A stretch of 50,127 nucleotides of DNA from contig VYCF01000008.1 in the NCBI GenBank assembly GCA_009844085.1, positions 1 to 50,127 of the forward strand. The letters are read 5' to 3'. Below are positions 25,510 to 36,073 of the stretch, piece after piece. The notes under the pieces were generated by a model. That model made no database searches and was not told the origin of the DNA. It saw only the letters and a list, made by a program, of their open reading frames with translations. The position numbers were made by a program, and so were the translations under genes. Origin of the DNA: Gammaproteobacteria bacterium (lineage in GTDB: Bacteria; Pseudomonadota; Gammaproteobacteria; Pseudomonadales; Pseudohongiellaceae). Position 1 is the first letter of the stretch. The number at the start of each line of letters is the position of its first letter.

Positions 25510-26663
25510 GGCAGCAAGGAGCGCGCCGCTTCCTGGTAGGCCTCGATATGCGCTCGTTCCTGCTTGACGAAGCGGCCGATGGCGCGGTCGAAATCCGGAT
25601 GCGCGAGCCAGTGCGCCGACCAGGTGGTGACGGGTTCGAACCCACGCTGGATCTTGTGCTCGCCCTGGGCGCCCGAGTCGAAGCTTTGCAGGCCGTTGGC
25701 GATCGCGTAATCGAGCCCCTGGTAATAACAGGTCTCGAAATGCATGAATTCCCGTTCCTCGCGGCAGCCCCAATAGCGGCCGAACAGGGTCTCGTCGTTG
25801 CGGAAAAACAGCGCCGCGGCGATATCGTGGCCCGAATAGTCGGCATTGATCATCAATAACTGCTCGGGCATGGTCCCCGCGACCTCGTGAAAGAACTCCA
25901 GGCTGAGATAGCCTTGCATCCCGCGTTGCAGATAGGTGGTCTGGTAGTACAGAAAGAAGTCCGCCCATTGCGCTTCGCTGATGTCGGCGCCTTCAGTCAC
26001 GCTGAAGTGGATGTCCTGATCGCGCACGCGACGCCGCTCCTTGCGCAGATTCTTGCGCTTGCGCGAGGCGAGGGAATCGAGAAAGTCGTCGAAGCTGCGG
26101 TAGTCCCGGTTGTGCCAGCGGAACTGGGTGCCATGGCGGATATGCATGTCTTGCCCGCGCAACAGCCGACATTCCTCCTCGGTGGGAAACAGCACATGCC
26201 AGGACGAGACGCCGTCGCGCAGGGCGCGGCGGCGGATCTGTTCGCAAATCAACTGCATATTGCCGGCGGCATTGCCGAACAGCCGCTGTCCGACGGAAGG
26301 CGTGAAAGGCGAGGCGGTGACGTATTTCGGGTAGTACGCCAGGCCGTGTTGCTGATAGGCGTTCGCCCAGGACCAGTCAAAGACGTATTCGCCCCAGCTA
26401 TTGGTCTTGTGATACAGCGGTACGATCGCGCGGCAGTTTTCTTCCTTGCCGTCATACAGGGCCAGGTGCCGCGGCAGCCAGCCGCTCGCCGCTCCGGTGC
26501 AGCCGGTTCGCTCCAGCGCGTGCAGAAATTCATAGCGCATGAAGGGATTGCGGGTTCCCGTCAGCGCATTCCACGCGTCCCGGCCGATTTCGGCGATGGA
26601 ATCGACGAAGCGAACGGTTACCGGATCCGCTTCCCTGTGATCCGTTACGAAGCCTTCTGACAT
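25491..26663 (-). CDS. DUF482 (COG3146) GNAT/FemAB-like acyltransferase
   Basis: The 390-residue protein matches the DUF482 family, distantly related to the FemAB and GNAT folds and often labelled peptidoglycan-related acyltransferase without direct proof. Visible family features are NPFMRYEFLHALERTGC near the start, LPRHLALYDG, YVFDWSWANAYQQHGLAYYPK, the central basic SRKRKNLRKERRRV, and the C-terminal GRYWGCREEREFMHFETCYY with GAQGEHKIQRGFEP. There is no signal peptide, so it should be cytoplasmic. It is transcribed divergently from hexR. Its substrate and role are unknown. Confidence 0.9.
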   Translation of the reverse strand: MSEGFVTDHREADPVTVRFVDSIAEIGRDAWNALTGTRNPFMRYEFLHALERTGCTGAASGWLPRHLALYDGKEENCRAIVPLYHKTNSWGEYVFDWSWANAYQQHGLAYYPKYVTASPFTPSVGQRLFGNAAGNMQLICEQIRRRALRDGVSSWHVLFPTEEECRLLRGQDMHIRHGTQFRWHNRDYRSFDDFLDSLASRKRKNLRKERRRVRDQDIHFSVTEGADISEAQWADFFLYYQTTYLQRGMQGYLSLEFFHEVAGTMPEQLLMINADYSGHDIAAALFFRNDETLFGRYWGCREEREFMHFETCYYQGLDYAIANGLQSFDSGAQGEHKIQRGFEPVTTWSAHWLAHPDFDRAIGRFVKQERAHIEAYQEAARSLLPYRSAG

Positions 26664-26752
26664 ATAAACCGCTCCAGCGCTACCCGGTGAGAAGTGCTAT
26701 ACCGCCGCGCTTGCAGTAGCATTGTACCGGTTCTCGCCCGGCGGCCCAGCAC

Positions 26753-27604
26753 ATGGAATCACCCAATCTGATCCGGCGTATCGCCGATTCCCGGCGCCAG
26801 TTGCGCAAATCCGAAGCCAAGGTGGCGAATTTCGTGCTCGAAAACGTCACCGACGTGCTCGCGATGCGCGTCGTGGACCTGGCCGAGCACGCCGGCGTGA
26901 GCGACCCCACCGTCATACGCTTCTGCCGCGCCGTGGGCTGCAACGGTTTCCAGGCTTTCAAGCTGCAACTCGCCCAGCAGGCCGGACTCGGGGGCGTCTA
27001 CACGCAATTCGCGGTAGACGACAAGGACACGGTCGAGGATTTGCGCAACAAGGTATTCGACAGCACCGTGGGCTCGCTGCTCGGCGTGCGCGACGACCTC
27101 GACCCGGAAACGCTCGAACTCGCCATCGACACCATCAACCGGGCCCGCCGGGTCGAATTTTACGGTTTCGGCGCCTCGGGCTCGGTCGCTTCCGACGCCC
27201 AGCACAAGTTTTTCCGCCTGCAACTCGTCACCGCTGCCTACATCGACCCGCACATCCAGCACATGTCAGCGATCTCGCTCGACGAACGCGACGTGGTGAT
27301 AGCCATCTCCCAGTCGGGCCAGACCCGGGCGCTGCTCGACAGCGTCAGGCTCGCCATGGAGGCCGGCGCCACGGTAATCGGCCTGGCGCCGAAGGATACG
27401 CCCCTGAGCGACCTGTGCAGCATCCCCATCCACGTCAACGTGCGCGAGGAAAACCAGGCTTCCGCCCCGGTTTCCTCGCGCATCGCCCATCTGGCCGTAA
27501 TCGACGTCCTCGGCGCCGGCGTCGCCGTGCACCGCAAGCCCCTGCTCAACGAACACATGAAGCGCCTGGAGCGCAGCCAGCGCGCCTTGCGCACGGGCAG
27601 GTAG
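26753..27604 (+). CDS. hexR: RpiR-family regulator, HexR-like
   Basis: The 283-residue regulator has an N-terminal RpiR winged HTH (about residues 1-78, with KSEAKVANFVLENVTDV and AGVSDPTVIRFCRAVGCNGF) and a C-terminal SIS sugar-phosphate domain (about 125-260, with GFGASGSVASDAQHKFFRLQ and VVIAISQSGQTRALLDSVRL). DAQHKFFR and the overall length match HexR, which in gammaproteobacteria responds to 2-keto-3-deoxy-6-phosphogluconate and controls Entner-Doudoroff and central carbon genes. No zwf, edd or eda lies beside it here, so its targets would be elsewhere. The product begins MESPNLIRRIADSRRQLRKS; the ribosome binding site is weak. A PQQ sugar-dehydrogenase gene follows 14 bases after the stop, but its base composition differs. 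HexR rather than another RpiR is likely, not certain. Confidence 0.82.
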   Translation: MESPNLIRRIADSRRQLRKSEAKVANFVLENVTDVLAMRVVDLAEHAGVSDPTVIRFCRAVGCNGFQAFKLQLAQQAGLGGVYTQFAVDDKDTVEDLRNKVFDSTVGSLLGVRDDLDPETLELAIDTINRARRVEFYGFGASGSVASDAQHKFFRLQLVTAAYIDPHIQHMSAISLDERDVVIAISQSGQTRALLDSVRLAMEAGATVIGLAPKDTPLSDLCSIPIHVNVREENQASAPVSSRIAHLAVIDVLGAGVAVHRKPLLNEHMKRLERSQRALRTGR

Positions 27605-27618
27605 GAGGAGCAATCAAT

Positions 27619-29631
27619 ATGGTGCGAAAAATCACAAAGGTTAAGGTTCTACTGTTCGCTACGATCGTTTTGATGATTGCTTCCGCAGTATTGGTGCTTG
27701 GGGGGTCGATAATCTCGCTTTCTGGCAATGCAGCCCGCATGGACATATCCGGCTTTGCCTCGGAGTCTTCTCGCCCAGTGGATTCAGTTGATGTCGGAGA
27801 AGTCTGGAGTCATTACGGGGGAGATTCGGGAGGGCATCGCTACAGTCAAGCTAACCAGATCGATCGGGGAAATGTCGCCCAGTTGGCTCTGGCTTGGCAA
27901 TACAGTACCGGCGACATGCTTGAAAGGGCCGAATACATGAGTCAGGCCGCGACGGAAGGGACACCGATTTTCGCCGCCGAATCATTAGTATTTTGCACGC
28001 CGTTCAATGAAGTCATCGCACTTGATCCCGGCACAGGTCTGGAGCGATGGAGTTTCGACGCAGAAATCGACCTGGAGCAGAATCCCGCCAATGGATTCGT
28101 GTGCAGGGGCGTTGCCTATTACCAGAGCCTGGAAACTGCCGGAGCATGCGCCGAGAGAATTTTCATGGGCGCAAACGATGGGCGCCTCGTCGCGCTCGAT
28201 GCGTATTCTGGCAGACCCTGCAACGAGTTCGGCGCAAACGGCGAGATTCACATTGACCCGGGAATGGAACTCATTTGGCCGGGCGAGTTTCAGATCACCT
28301 CTCCTCCGGTTACGATCGGAGATACTGTAATAATTGGCTCCGCCATTGGCGACAACGCTCGCGTGGTGGCCCCTGCGGGAACCGTTCGTGCATTTGACGC
28401 CGACACAGGTGAGCCGCGATGGGCATGGGATCCCATTCCGCGCAGGAGCGCGGACCCCGCAGCGTCAAGCTGGGAGGGATCACAACCGCCACAGGAGGGT
28501 CACGCAAACGCTTGGGCGCCGCTATCTGTAGACGAGGGCCTTGGTCTGGTTTTCATTCCGACAAGCAGCCCAAGTCCGGACTTCTATGGAGGATTGCGTC
28601 CGGGCGCCAACCTGTACGCCAATTCGGTCGTGGCCCTGGAGGCGGTAACCGGTCAGATTCGCTGGAGTTTCCAGACCGTCCATCACGATGTCTGGGATTA
28701 CGATGTCCCGGCGCAACCAGGCCTGTATTCCGTCTGGAGAGACGGCGCCTTGCATGACGTGGTGGCCCAGGTTACGAAAACCGGACTGGTCTTCGTTATT
28801 GAACGTGCAACCGGCGAGCCCTGGTTGCCGATCGAAGAACGGCCCGTGCCGCAAAACGGCGTGGCAGGCGAGTCGCTTTCGCCCACCCAACCTTTCCCGG
28901 TCTTGACTCCACCGGTAGTGCCAAACCGATTGTCGCCGGATGACGCGTTTGGACTCACTCTGATTGATCGCCTTCATTGCCGTCGGCAAATCTCCCGTTC
29001 CGTTGCGGATGGCTTGTACACTCCCCCGTCTGAGCAGGGAACGCTTCTGTATCCCTTTACCGGCGGGGGCGCAAATTGGGGTGGGGCTGCGTTCGACCCC
29101 AAGCGAAACTTGCTGGTAATCAACATGAACAGCCTTGCCCATCACGTTCAATTGATACCCGCGGAACGCGTAGATGAGGCGCGAAGACGATTTCCGGGCC
29201 GGGAAGTGTCGCCACAGACGGGCGCGCCGTACGGAATGAAACGCGAAGTGCTGCTCTCACCGTTAGGTATCCCGTGCACACCTCCTCCTTGGGGAGTTTT
29301 GGCAGGAATTGACCTTTCTTCAGGCGAAATCGTTTGGCGCAAGTCATTTGGCGAAATGCAGGGTGTGAATTTAGGATTGCCAAGCTTTGGAGGGCCAATC
29401 GTAACCGCTGGAGACTTGGTTTTTATAGGGGGGTCCATGGACAATTTCTTTCGGGCGTTTGACGTTTCAAATGGGCAGGAAGTGTGGCGCTGGCAACTGC
29501 CCGCGGCGGGAATGGCGACTCCGATGACTTATCTTTGGCAAGATCGACAATACGTCGTCATTTATGCCGGCGGTAACGAAGACGCCGAAGGGCGTTTAGG
29601 CGATTCCATACTTGCATTCGCCCTTGAATGA
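27619..29631 (+). CDS. membrane-anchored PQQ-dependent dehydrogenase (quinoprotein, glucose-dehydrogenase-like)
   Basis: The ATG at 27619 is preceded by GGAGGAG and opens a product of about 670 residues. An upstream extension of the same frame runs over hexR and is not real. Residues 8-33 form one membrane segment or uncleaved signal. The rest is an eight-bladed quinoprotein propeller with WSHYGGDSGGHRYSQANQID, repeated tryptophan-docking strands (ALDPGTGLERWSFD, AFDADTGEPRWAWD, ALEAVTGQIRWSF), and HHDVWDYDVPAQPGLYSVWR, where the WDYD Asp corresponds to the catalytic Asp of membrane glucose dehydrogenase. The five-helix membrane domain of that enzyme is missing. It should oxidise a sugar, polyol or alcohol in the periplasm and pass electrons to the respiratory chain. 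PQQ biosynthesis genes are not in the window. Its GC content is visibly lower than that of its neighbours, suggesting transfer. Confidence 0.9.
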   Translation: MVRKITKVKVLLFATIVLMIASAVLVLGGSIISLSGNAARMDISGFASESSRPVDSVDVGEVWSHYGGDSGGHRYSQANQIDRGNVAQLALAWQYSTGDMLERAEYMSQAATEGTPIFAAESLVFCTPFNEVIALDPGTGLERWSFDAEIDLEQNPANGFVCRGVAYYQSLETAGACAERIFMGANDGRLVALDAYSGRPCNEFGANGEIHIDPGMELIWPGEFQITSPPVTIGDTVIIGSAIGDNARVVAPAGTVRAFDADTGEPRWAWDPIPRRSADPAASSWEGSQPPQEGHANAWAPLSVDEGLGLVFIPTSSPSPDFYGGLRPGANLYANSVVALEAVTGQIRWSFQTVHHDVWDYDVPAQPGLYSVWRDGALHDVVAQVTKTGLVFVIERATGEPWLPIEERPVPQNGVAGESLSPTQPFPVLTPPVVPNRLSPDDAFGLTLIDRLHCRRQISRSVADGLYTPPSEQGTLLYPFTGGGANWGGAAFDPKRNLLVINMNSLAHHVQLIPAERVDEARRRFPGREVSPQTGAPYGMKREVLLSPLGIPCTPPPWGVLAGIDLSSGEIVWRKSFGEMQGVNLGLPSFGGPIVTAGDLVFIGGSMDNFFRAFDVSNGQEVWRWQLPAAGMATPMTYLWQDRQYVVIYAGGNEDAEGRLGDSILAFALE

Positions 29632-29716
29632 CCGGTTCGTCGGCCCCCTTTGTTTTCTACCCGGATTACAAAGTCGCCAGATTAGTCGTGGCGGCTGTAG
29701 CAACCTGTTCTTCCGG

Positions 29717-30064
29717 CTACTCCGCTTCAGTGGTAGTCAGGTACGCTACTGGAATCAAACCCACCAGGGCGCCAAACAGGTATGCTCCGACGCCGGACAG
29801 CAGTACCGGGACTACTAGCCCGGGACTTCGCAGCTTGTTCTTTTTGCCCAGCACTAGGAAAGCAAGCATCACACTGTAAACCATTGCGAAGAAATACGGC
29901 CCTATCCACAGATCTTCGGCAAAGCCTTCCTGGAATCTCCAGCCACCGCCCATAAACAGGCCAGCAGAGGTTACGACAACGCCCAGCAGCCAGTAGAAAA
30001 GATAGAATCCGGCGGCTTCCCGCCCGGACCGTTGCTTTCCGAACACAAACATATCTCTGAACAT
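29717..30064 (-). CDS. small membrane protein of unknown function
   Basis: The 115-residue product has a short basic N-terminus (MFRDMFVFGKQRSGREAAGF) and three predicted membrane segments (FYLFYWLLGVVVTSAGLFMGG; IGPYFFAMVYSVMLAFLVLG; VVPVLLSGVGAYLFGALVGL). I do not recognise a family. It lies convergent with the PQQ dehydrogenase (85 bases apart) and divergent from the PaiB-like gene, within the lower-GC stretch. A role as a membrane partner of the dehydrogenase is possible, but only position suggests it. Confidence 0.65.
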   Translation of the reverse strand: MFRDMFVFGKQRSGREAAGFYLFYWLLGVVVTSAGLFMGGGWRFQEGFAEDLWIGPYFFAMVYSVMLAFLVLGKKNKLRSPGLVVPVLLSGVGAYLFGALVGLIPVAYLTTTEAE

Positions 30065-30208
30065 GTCTCCGGCTCCTTATTTCTCTCAGAGAGGCTACTC
30101 GACTGTTTCGGATTTCGCCAGCTTGCGAGCCGCAGCCAATCGCTGATTTGCTACACTTGCCGCGGGCTGACAACAGCCTACCAATTCTCGAATGAGCAAT
30201 TCAGAAAC

Positions 30209-30847
30209 ATGCATCCATCGCCACCATTTCGGCAGGTATCGCGTCAGGCCAACCTTGCCTTTGCAAGCGAACGGGGCTTTGGTGTGCTTGCGCTGAACCC
30301 CGGCGATGCGCATAGCCCGTTGCTGAGCCATGTTCCGTTTCTGCTGGCAGAAGATGGCAAATTCGTTCACGCCCATCTCTCGAGGGCGAACCCGATCCTG
30401 GACATCTTGGCGGAAGGCGAGCGGCGGGCAGTTCTGGCCGTCAGCGGCCCGGACAGTTACATCTCTCCTGACTGGTATGAGACCGATCCCGGACAGGTGC
30501 CAACCTGGAACTACGTGGCGGTACATCTGCGGGGACACCTTAGACTCCGTCCGGAAGAAACGCTCCGGGGCCATCTGGAAGCACTGTCCGCAAAATTCGA
30601 ACAGCGGCTTCTCCCCAAGCCACCGTGGCGGATCGAAAAAGTTCCAGGGCGTCAGTTACAGGCGTTGATGGGGGCAATCCGGCCGGTTGAGCTTGAGATA
30701 GAGGCAGTTGACGGAACCTGGAAACTCAACCAGAACAAGCCCGATTCCGCACGGCTGGCGGCGGCCAGCCATGTCGAAGCCGCAGGCTTCGGAATGGAGA
30801 ATTTGCTTCTGGCCGAACTGATGCGAAGCCCGCCGGAGACTGATTAG
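30209..30847 (+). CDS. PaiB-like FMN-binding protein
   Basis: I chose the ATG at 30209 (product MHPSPPFRQVSRQANLAFAS..., 212 residues), which matches the family start. The open frame reaches back to 30032 without support. The protein has the split-barrel flavin-binding pattern of the PaiB family: HSPLLSHVPFLL, KFVHAHLSRANPIL, VLAVSGPDSYISPDWYE, VPTWNYVAVHLRGHLRL, and the C-terminal KLNQNKP. In Bacillus PaiB was described as a negative regulator of sporulation and protease genes, but most homologues are uncharacterised and may simply be flavoproteins or haem/flavin-linked detoxifying enzymes. It ends 48 bases from the convergent glmS stop. Confidence 0.88.
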   Translation: MHPSPPFRQVSRQANLAFASERGFGVLALNPGDAHSPLLSHVPFLLAEDGKFVHAHLSRANPILDILAEGERRAVLAVSGPDSYISPDWYETDPGQVPTWNYVAVHLRGHLRLRPEETLRGHLEALSAKFEQRLLPKPPWRIEKVPGRQLQALMGAIRPVELEIEAVDGTWKLNQNKPDSARLAAASHVEAAGFGMENLLLAELMRSPPETD

Positions 30848-30895
30848 CTAAACTTCGTTTTGGAGGTCGAGCGCTTTGTCGGCGCGGACGGCGCA

Positions 30896-32734
30896 CTACT
30901 CGACCGTGACGGACTTCGCCAGGTTGCGGGGGTGGTCGATGTCGGTGCCCTTGATGATGGCTACGTGGTAGGAAAGCAGTTGCAGGGGCACGGTGAAGAG
31001 GATGGGGTCGAGTACTTCGGGGCAGCCGGGCAGGTTGATGACCTTGCAACTGCGGTCGCTTTCGAGGCCGATGCCTTCGTCGGCGAAAACGTAGAGTTTG
31101 CCGCCTCTGGCGCTGACCTCTGAGAGGTTTGAGCGCAACTTGTCGAGCAGGTCGTTGTTCGGCGCCACCACGATCACGGGCATGTCGCCGTCCACCAGCG
31201 CCAGCGGGCCGTGTTTGAGCTCGCCGGCGGGATAGGCTTCGGCGTGGACGTAGGAGATTTCCTTCAGTTTCAGCGCGCCTTCCTTGGCGACCGGGTACTG
31301 GATGCCGCGGCCGAGGAAAAGGCTGTGGTTCTTGTCCGAGAACCGGTTCGACAGCTTGCGGATTTCCCTGTCGAGTCGAAGCGTCTTGTCGACGAGTTCG
31401 GGCAAGCGGTTCATGTCCCGCACCAGGCGCGCTTCGTCCTTGCCCGCCAATCCATTGCGGCGGCCGAGCACGATGGCAAGGATCAGCAACAGGGTTAATT
31501 GCGTGGTGAAGGCCTTGGTCGAGGCAACGCCGATTTCCTGGCCGGCCATGGTCAGCAGGCAGAAGTCGGACTCGCGCACGAGCGAACTCGTGGCGACGTT
31601 GCAGATCGCCAGGGTGGCCACATGCTTGTGGGCGCCGGCGTAGCGCAGCGCCGCAAGGGTGTCGGCGGTCTCGCCCGACTGGGAGACGGCGACGAACAGG
31701 GTGCCCGGCTGGACGATGATGTCGCGATAGCGGTAATCGCTGGCGATATCGACCTGGCAGGGCATTCGGGCGATCGATTCGAGCCAGTACTTGGCGACCA
31801 GGCCGGCGTGGAAGCTGGTGCCGCAGGCGACGATCTGGACCTGTCTGACCTTGTCGAAGATCTTTCCCGCCTCGACGCCAAAGGCTTCTTCGAGTACGTG
31901 ATCTCCGCTGACGCGGCCGGACAGCGTGTCGCGAATCGCCTGGGGCTGCTCGAAAATTTCCTTCTGCATGAAATGCTGATAGGCGCCCTTGTCCATCTCG
32001 GAGGCCTTGCCGCTCAAGGTGGCGATTTCGCGCTTGACCTGGCGGCCGCCATTCCAGACTTCGATCGAGTCACAAGTCAATTGCGCCACGTCGCCTTCTT
32101 CGAGATAGATGAAGCGGTCGGTCACCTGGCCGAGGGCAAGGGGGTCTGAGGCGACGAAATTTTCGCCGCCGATGCCGTCGCCGATTACGAGCGACATGCC
32201 GCAACGCGCTACCACGAGTCGATCCGGCTGCTGCCGGTCGATTACGCATAAGCCATAGGCGCCGCGCAGTCTCGCGATTGCCGAAGTTACCGCTTGTAAC
32301 AGTGAGCTTTCGCCATTCTCCAAGGCTTGGTGAATCAGGTGCGCGATCACTTCGGTGTCGGTCTGGGTCGCGAAGCGGTAACCGGCTGCGGCCAGTTCCT
32401 GCCGCAGGCTCTCGTGATTTTCGATGATGCCGTTGTGCACCAGCGAAATACGGTCGCCCGAGCCATGGGGGTGGGCGTTGGCGCGGGTGATCCTGCCATG
32501 GGTGGCCCAACGGGTATGAGCGATGCCGAGTTTGCCGGCGGCGTCTCTCTTATGCGCCGCCTCAACCAGCTTGGCGACCTTGCCGACGGTCTTGATCGTG
32601 GAGATGCCCTTTCCCGGATCGTCGATCAGCGCCATGCCGGCGGAATCGTAACCGCGATATTCGAGCCGTTTCAGCCCTTCGAGCAGGATATCGGAGACAT
32701 TCCTTTGCGCGATCGCGCCAACTATTCCGCACAT
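30896..32734 (-). CDS. glmS: glutamine--fructose-6-phosphate aminotransferase
   Basis: GlmS makes glucosamine-6-phosphate from fructose-6-phosphate and glutamine, the first step towards UDP-GlcNAc for peptidoglycan and LPS. The 612-residue protein starts with MCGIVGAIAQR, whose Cys2 is the glutaminase nucleophile after Met removal. The N-terminal glutaminase domain (1-240) includes HTRWATHG and HNGIIEN. Two SIS domains follow (for example CGTSFHAGLVAKYWLE, SQSGETADTLAALRYA), and the C-terminal LAKSVTVE motif is intact. glmU lies seven bases upstream on the same strand, so the two steps of UDP-GlcNAc supply are co-transcribed downstream of the ATP synthase genes. No glmS ribozyme is expected or seen. 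Confidence 0.98.
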   Translation of the reverse strand: MCGIVGAIAQRNVSDILLEGLKRLEYRGYDSAGMALIDDPGKGISTIKTVGKVAKLVEAAHKRDAAGKLGIAHTRWATHGRITRANAHPHGSGDRISLVHNGIIENHESLRQELAAAGYRFATQTDTEVIAHLIHQALENGESSLLQAVTSAIARLRGAYGLCVIDRQQPDRLVVARCGMSLVIGDGIGGENFVASDPLALGQVTDRFIYLEEGDVAQLTCDSIEVWNGGRQVKREIATLSGKASEMDKGAYQHFMQKEIFEQPQAIRDTLSGRVSGDHVLEEAFGVEAGKIFDKVRQVQIVACGTSFHAGLVAKYWLESIARMPCQVDIASDYRYRDIIVQPGTLFVAVSQSGETADTLAALRYAGAHKHVATLAICNVATSSLVRESDFCLLTMAGQEIGVASTKAFTTQLTLLLILAIVLGRRNGLAGKDEARLVRDMNRLPELVDKTLRLDREIRKLSNRFSDKNHSLFLGRGIQYPVAKEGALKLKEISYVHAEAYPAGELKHGPLALVDGDMPVIVVAPNNDLLDKLRSNLSEVSARGGKLYVFADEGIGLESDRSCKVINLPGCPEVLDPILFTVPLQLLSYHVAIIKGTDIDHPRNLAKSVTVE

Positions 32735-32741
32735 GCCGGTC

Positions 32742-34124
32742 TCACCGCTTCCCGGGACGTTTCCAGCGCGAAATGTTTTTCTGGCGGGACCGCCCGACCG
32801 CGAGGTGGCCGGCGGGGACTTCGCTGCTTACCGTCGATCCGGCGGCGACGAAACTGTCGTCCTGCAAGGTGACGGGGGCGACGAGCACGCTGTTGGAACC
32901 GATGAAGACATTGTTGCCGATTGTCGTTCGATGCTTTTTCTCGCCATCGTAGTTGCAGACGATGACGCCAGCACCGATGTTCACGTTCTCGCCGACTTCC
33001 ACGTCACCGAGATAGCAGAGGTGATTGGCCTTGGATCCCCTGCCGATCTTCGCTTTCTTGGTCTCGACGAAATTGCCGATCTTCACGTTTTCGGCGAGTT
33101 CTGTCCCCGGCCGCAGCCGCGCCATGGGGCCGATGTTGCAGTCGGCGCCGATGACCGCGCCCTCGACGCTCGTGCCGGAAAGCACGCGGGTACCGGCGGC
33201 GATGCCGGCGTCCCTGATTACGCAATTGGGGCCGATTTTCACGCCATCGCCAAGGCTGACCTCACCCTCGAAGACGACGTTGACGTCGATTTCCACGTCC
33301 TGTCCGGTTGTCAGGCTGCCGCGGATATCGACCCGCGCCGGATCCTGCAGCCGCACTCCCGCAGCCATCAACTGTTCCGCCTTGCCCATCTGGTAATGCC
33401 TCTCGAGCGCCGCCAATTGCGCCTGGTCGTTGACTCCCTGCGCTTCCATGCCGTAGCTGATTTTCCTGGCGCGCACCGGGCAATTTTCAGCCCGAGCCAT
33501 TGCGACAACATCGGTCAGGTAGTACTCCCGCTGGGCATTGTCGCAATCGAGCCGGTCGAGCCATTGCCGCAGCCGCTTTGCGGGGAGCACCATTATGCCA
33601 CTGTTGACCTCGGAGATTCGTTTCTGTTGCGGGTCGGCGTCGCGCTCTTCGACGATAGCCTGGACTGTGCCGTCCGCGCCGCGGACGATTCTGCCGAGGC
33701 CTTCCGGGCGTGCTGTTTCCAGGGTAAGCAAGGCGATATCGCCGCTGTCCGCGAGCGCGACCAGTTCCCGCAAGGCGTCCGGGCGCACCAGCGGCACATC
33801 GCCGGAGAGCACCAGGACGAGATCGCCACTTACCTGCGGCATCGCCTGTTGCACGGCATGGCCGGTGCCGAGTTGCTGTTCCTGCAGCACCCAGTTCAGG
33901 CCGCCGATGTCGGCGAAAGGGAAATCAGGGGATTCGAAGGTTTGGCGCACGAGTTCGGCGCCATGGCCGATGACCGCGTGAATCCCGGAATTGTCGAGTG
34001 ACGCCGCCGCTTCCAGCACATGGGCCAGCAAGGGTTTGCCGCCAAGGCGATGCAGCACCTTGGGCAGCGAACTGATCATCCGGGTGCCCTGGCCGGCGGC
34101 GAGAATGACGATTTCAAGTTTCAT
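32742..34124 (-). CDS. glmU: bifunctional N-acetylglucosamine-1-phosphate uridyltransferase / glucosamine-1-phosphate acetyltransferase
   Basis: The 460-residue protein catalyses the last two steps of UDP-GlcNAc synthesis in the cytoplasm. The N-terminal pyrophosphorylase domain carries LAAGQGTRM (residues about 8-16), LSGDVPL and the EVNSGIMVL block. From about residue 255 the left-handed beta-helix of hexapeptide repeats forms the acetyltransferase (GTSVEGAVIGADCNIGPMAR, NHLCYLGDVEVGENVNIGAG, NYDGEKKHRTTIGNNVFIGS). The order glmU-glmS after the atp operon is typical of gammaproteobacteria. The gene starts 57 bases after the atpC stop and may be read from the atp promoter or a local one. Confidence 0.97.
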   Translation of the reverse strand: MKLEIVILAAGQGTRMISSLPKVLHRLGGKPLLAHVLEAAASLDNSGIHAVIGHGAELVRQTFESPDFPFADIGGLNWVLQEQQLGTGHAVQQAMPQVSGDLVLVLSGDVPLVRPDALRELVALADSGDIALLTLETARPEGLGRIVRGADGTVQAIVEERDADPQQKRISEVNSGIMVLPAKRLRQWLDRLDCDNAQREYYLTDVVAMARAENCPVRARKISYGMEAQGVNDQAQLAALERHYQMGKAEQLMAAGVRLQDPARVDIRGSLTTGQDVEIDVNVVFEGEVSLGDGVKIGPNCVIRDAGIAAGTRVLSGTSVEGAVIGADCNIGPMARLRPGTELAENVKIGNFVETKKAKIGRGSKANHLCYLGDVEVGENVNIGAGVIVCNYDGEKKHRTTIGNNVFIGSNSVLVAPVTLQDDSFVAAGSTVSSEVPAGHLAVGRSRQKNISRWKRPGKR

Positions 34125-34181
34125 TCCGGCGCCGGCCTCTGGTTTGATCTGGGATTTTTTCGAGGGGAGTTCCGCGGCGGA

Positions 34182-34604
34182 TCAGGAACGCTCTTTTCGC
34201 AACTGCCGCAATGCCCGAAGTTGCGCAGCGGCCTCCGCGAGTTGCGCGGCGGCTGCGGAATACTCGAATTCGGCGTCCTGGTTGGCGATCGCCCGCTGGG
34301 CGTCCTCAAGCGCCTTGCGCGCGGCGGCCTCGTCGACATCATGGGCGCGCGCCGCGGTATCGGCGAGCAGCGTCACCGCCTTCGGCTGCACTTCGAGAAA
34401 ACCGCCGGAAACATAGAACACTTCCTCGCTGCCGTCTTCGAGATCCAGCCGCACCGGCCCGGGCAGCAGGTCGGTCAGCAGCGGAGCATGACCCGGCGCG
34501 ATGCCGAGTTCGCCCAGGTTGCCGGCCACGACCATGAACGTCACTTCTCCGGAGAATATGCTCTTCTCCGCGCTGACGATGTCGCACTGAATGGTATTGG
34601 CCAT
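34182..34604 (-). CDS. atpC: ATP synthase F1 epsilon subunit
   Basis: The 140-residue subunit is part of the F1 central stalk and inhibits ATP hydrolysis. It has the N-terminal beta-sandwich (TIQCDIVSAEKSIFSGEVTF, ELGIAPGHAPLLTDLLPGPV, FYVSGGFLEVQPKAVTLLAD) and the C-terminal two-helix region rich in Ala and Glu. The length is usual. It is the last gene of the atp operon, 24 bases after atpD. Confidence 0.96.
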   Translation of the reverse strand: MANTIQCDIVSAEKSIFSGEVTFMVVAGNLGELGIAPGHAPLLTDLLPGPVRLDLEDGSEEVFYVSGGFLEVQPKAVTLLADTAARAHDVDEAAARKALEDAQRAIANQDAEFEYSAAAAQLAEAAAQLRALRQLRKERS

Positions 34605-34628
34605 GTCGTCGTTCCCGCTTTGCCTCGT

Positions 34629-36047
<1,419 letters not shown>

Positions 36048-36073
36048 TCAGAATCTTTTCTCTTGCAGGAGCC

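Noticed and set aside
26709..26726. HexR operator-like TGCAGTAGCATTGTA upstream of hexR
   Set aside because: Too many mismatches to the TGTAAT...ATTACA-type palindrome to call autoregulation.
26722..27618. Long upstream extension of the PQQ dehydrogenase frame over hexR
   Set aside because: It is Arg/Pro-rich, has no homology and overlaps hexR out of frame; the GGAGGAG before 27619 marks the real start.
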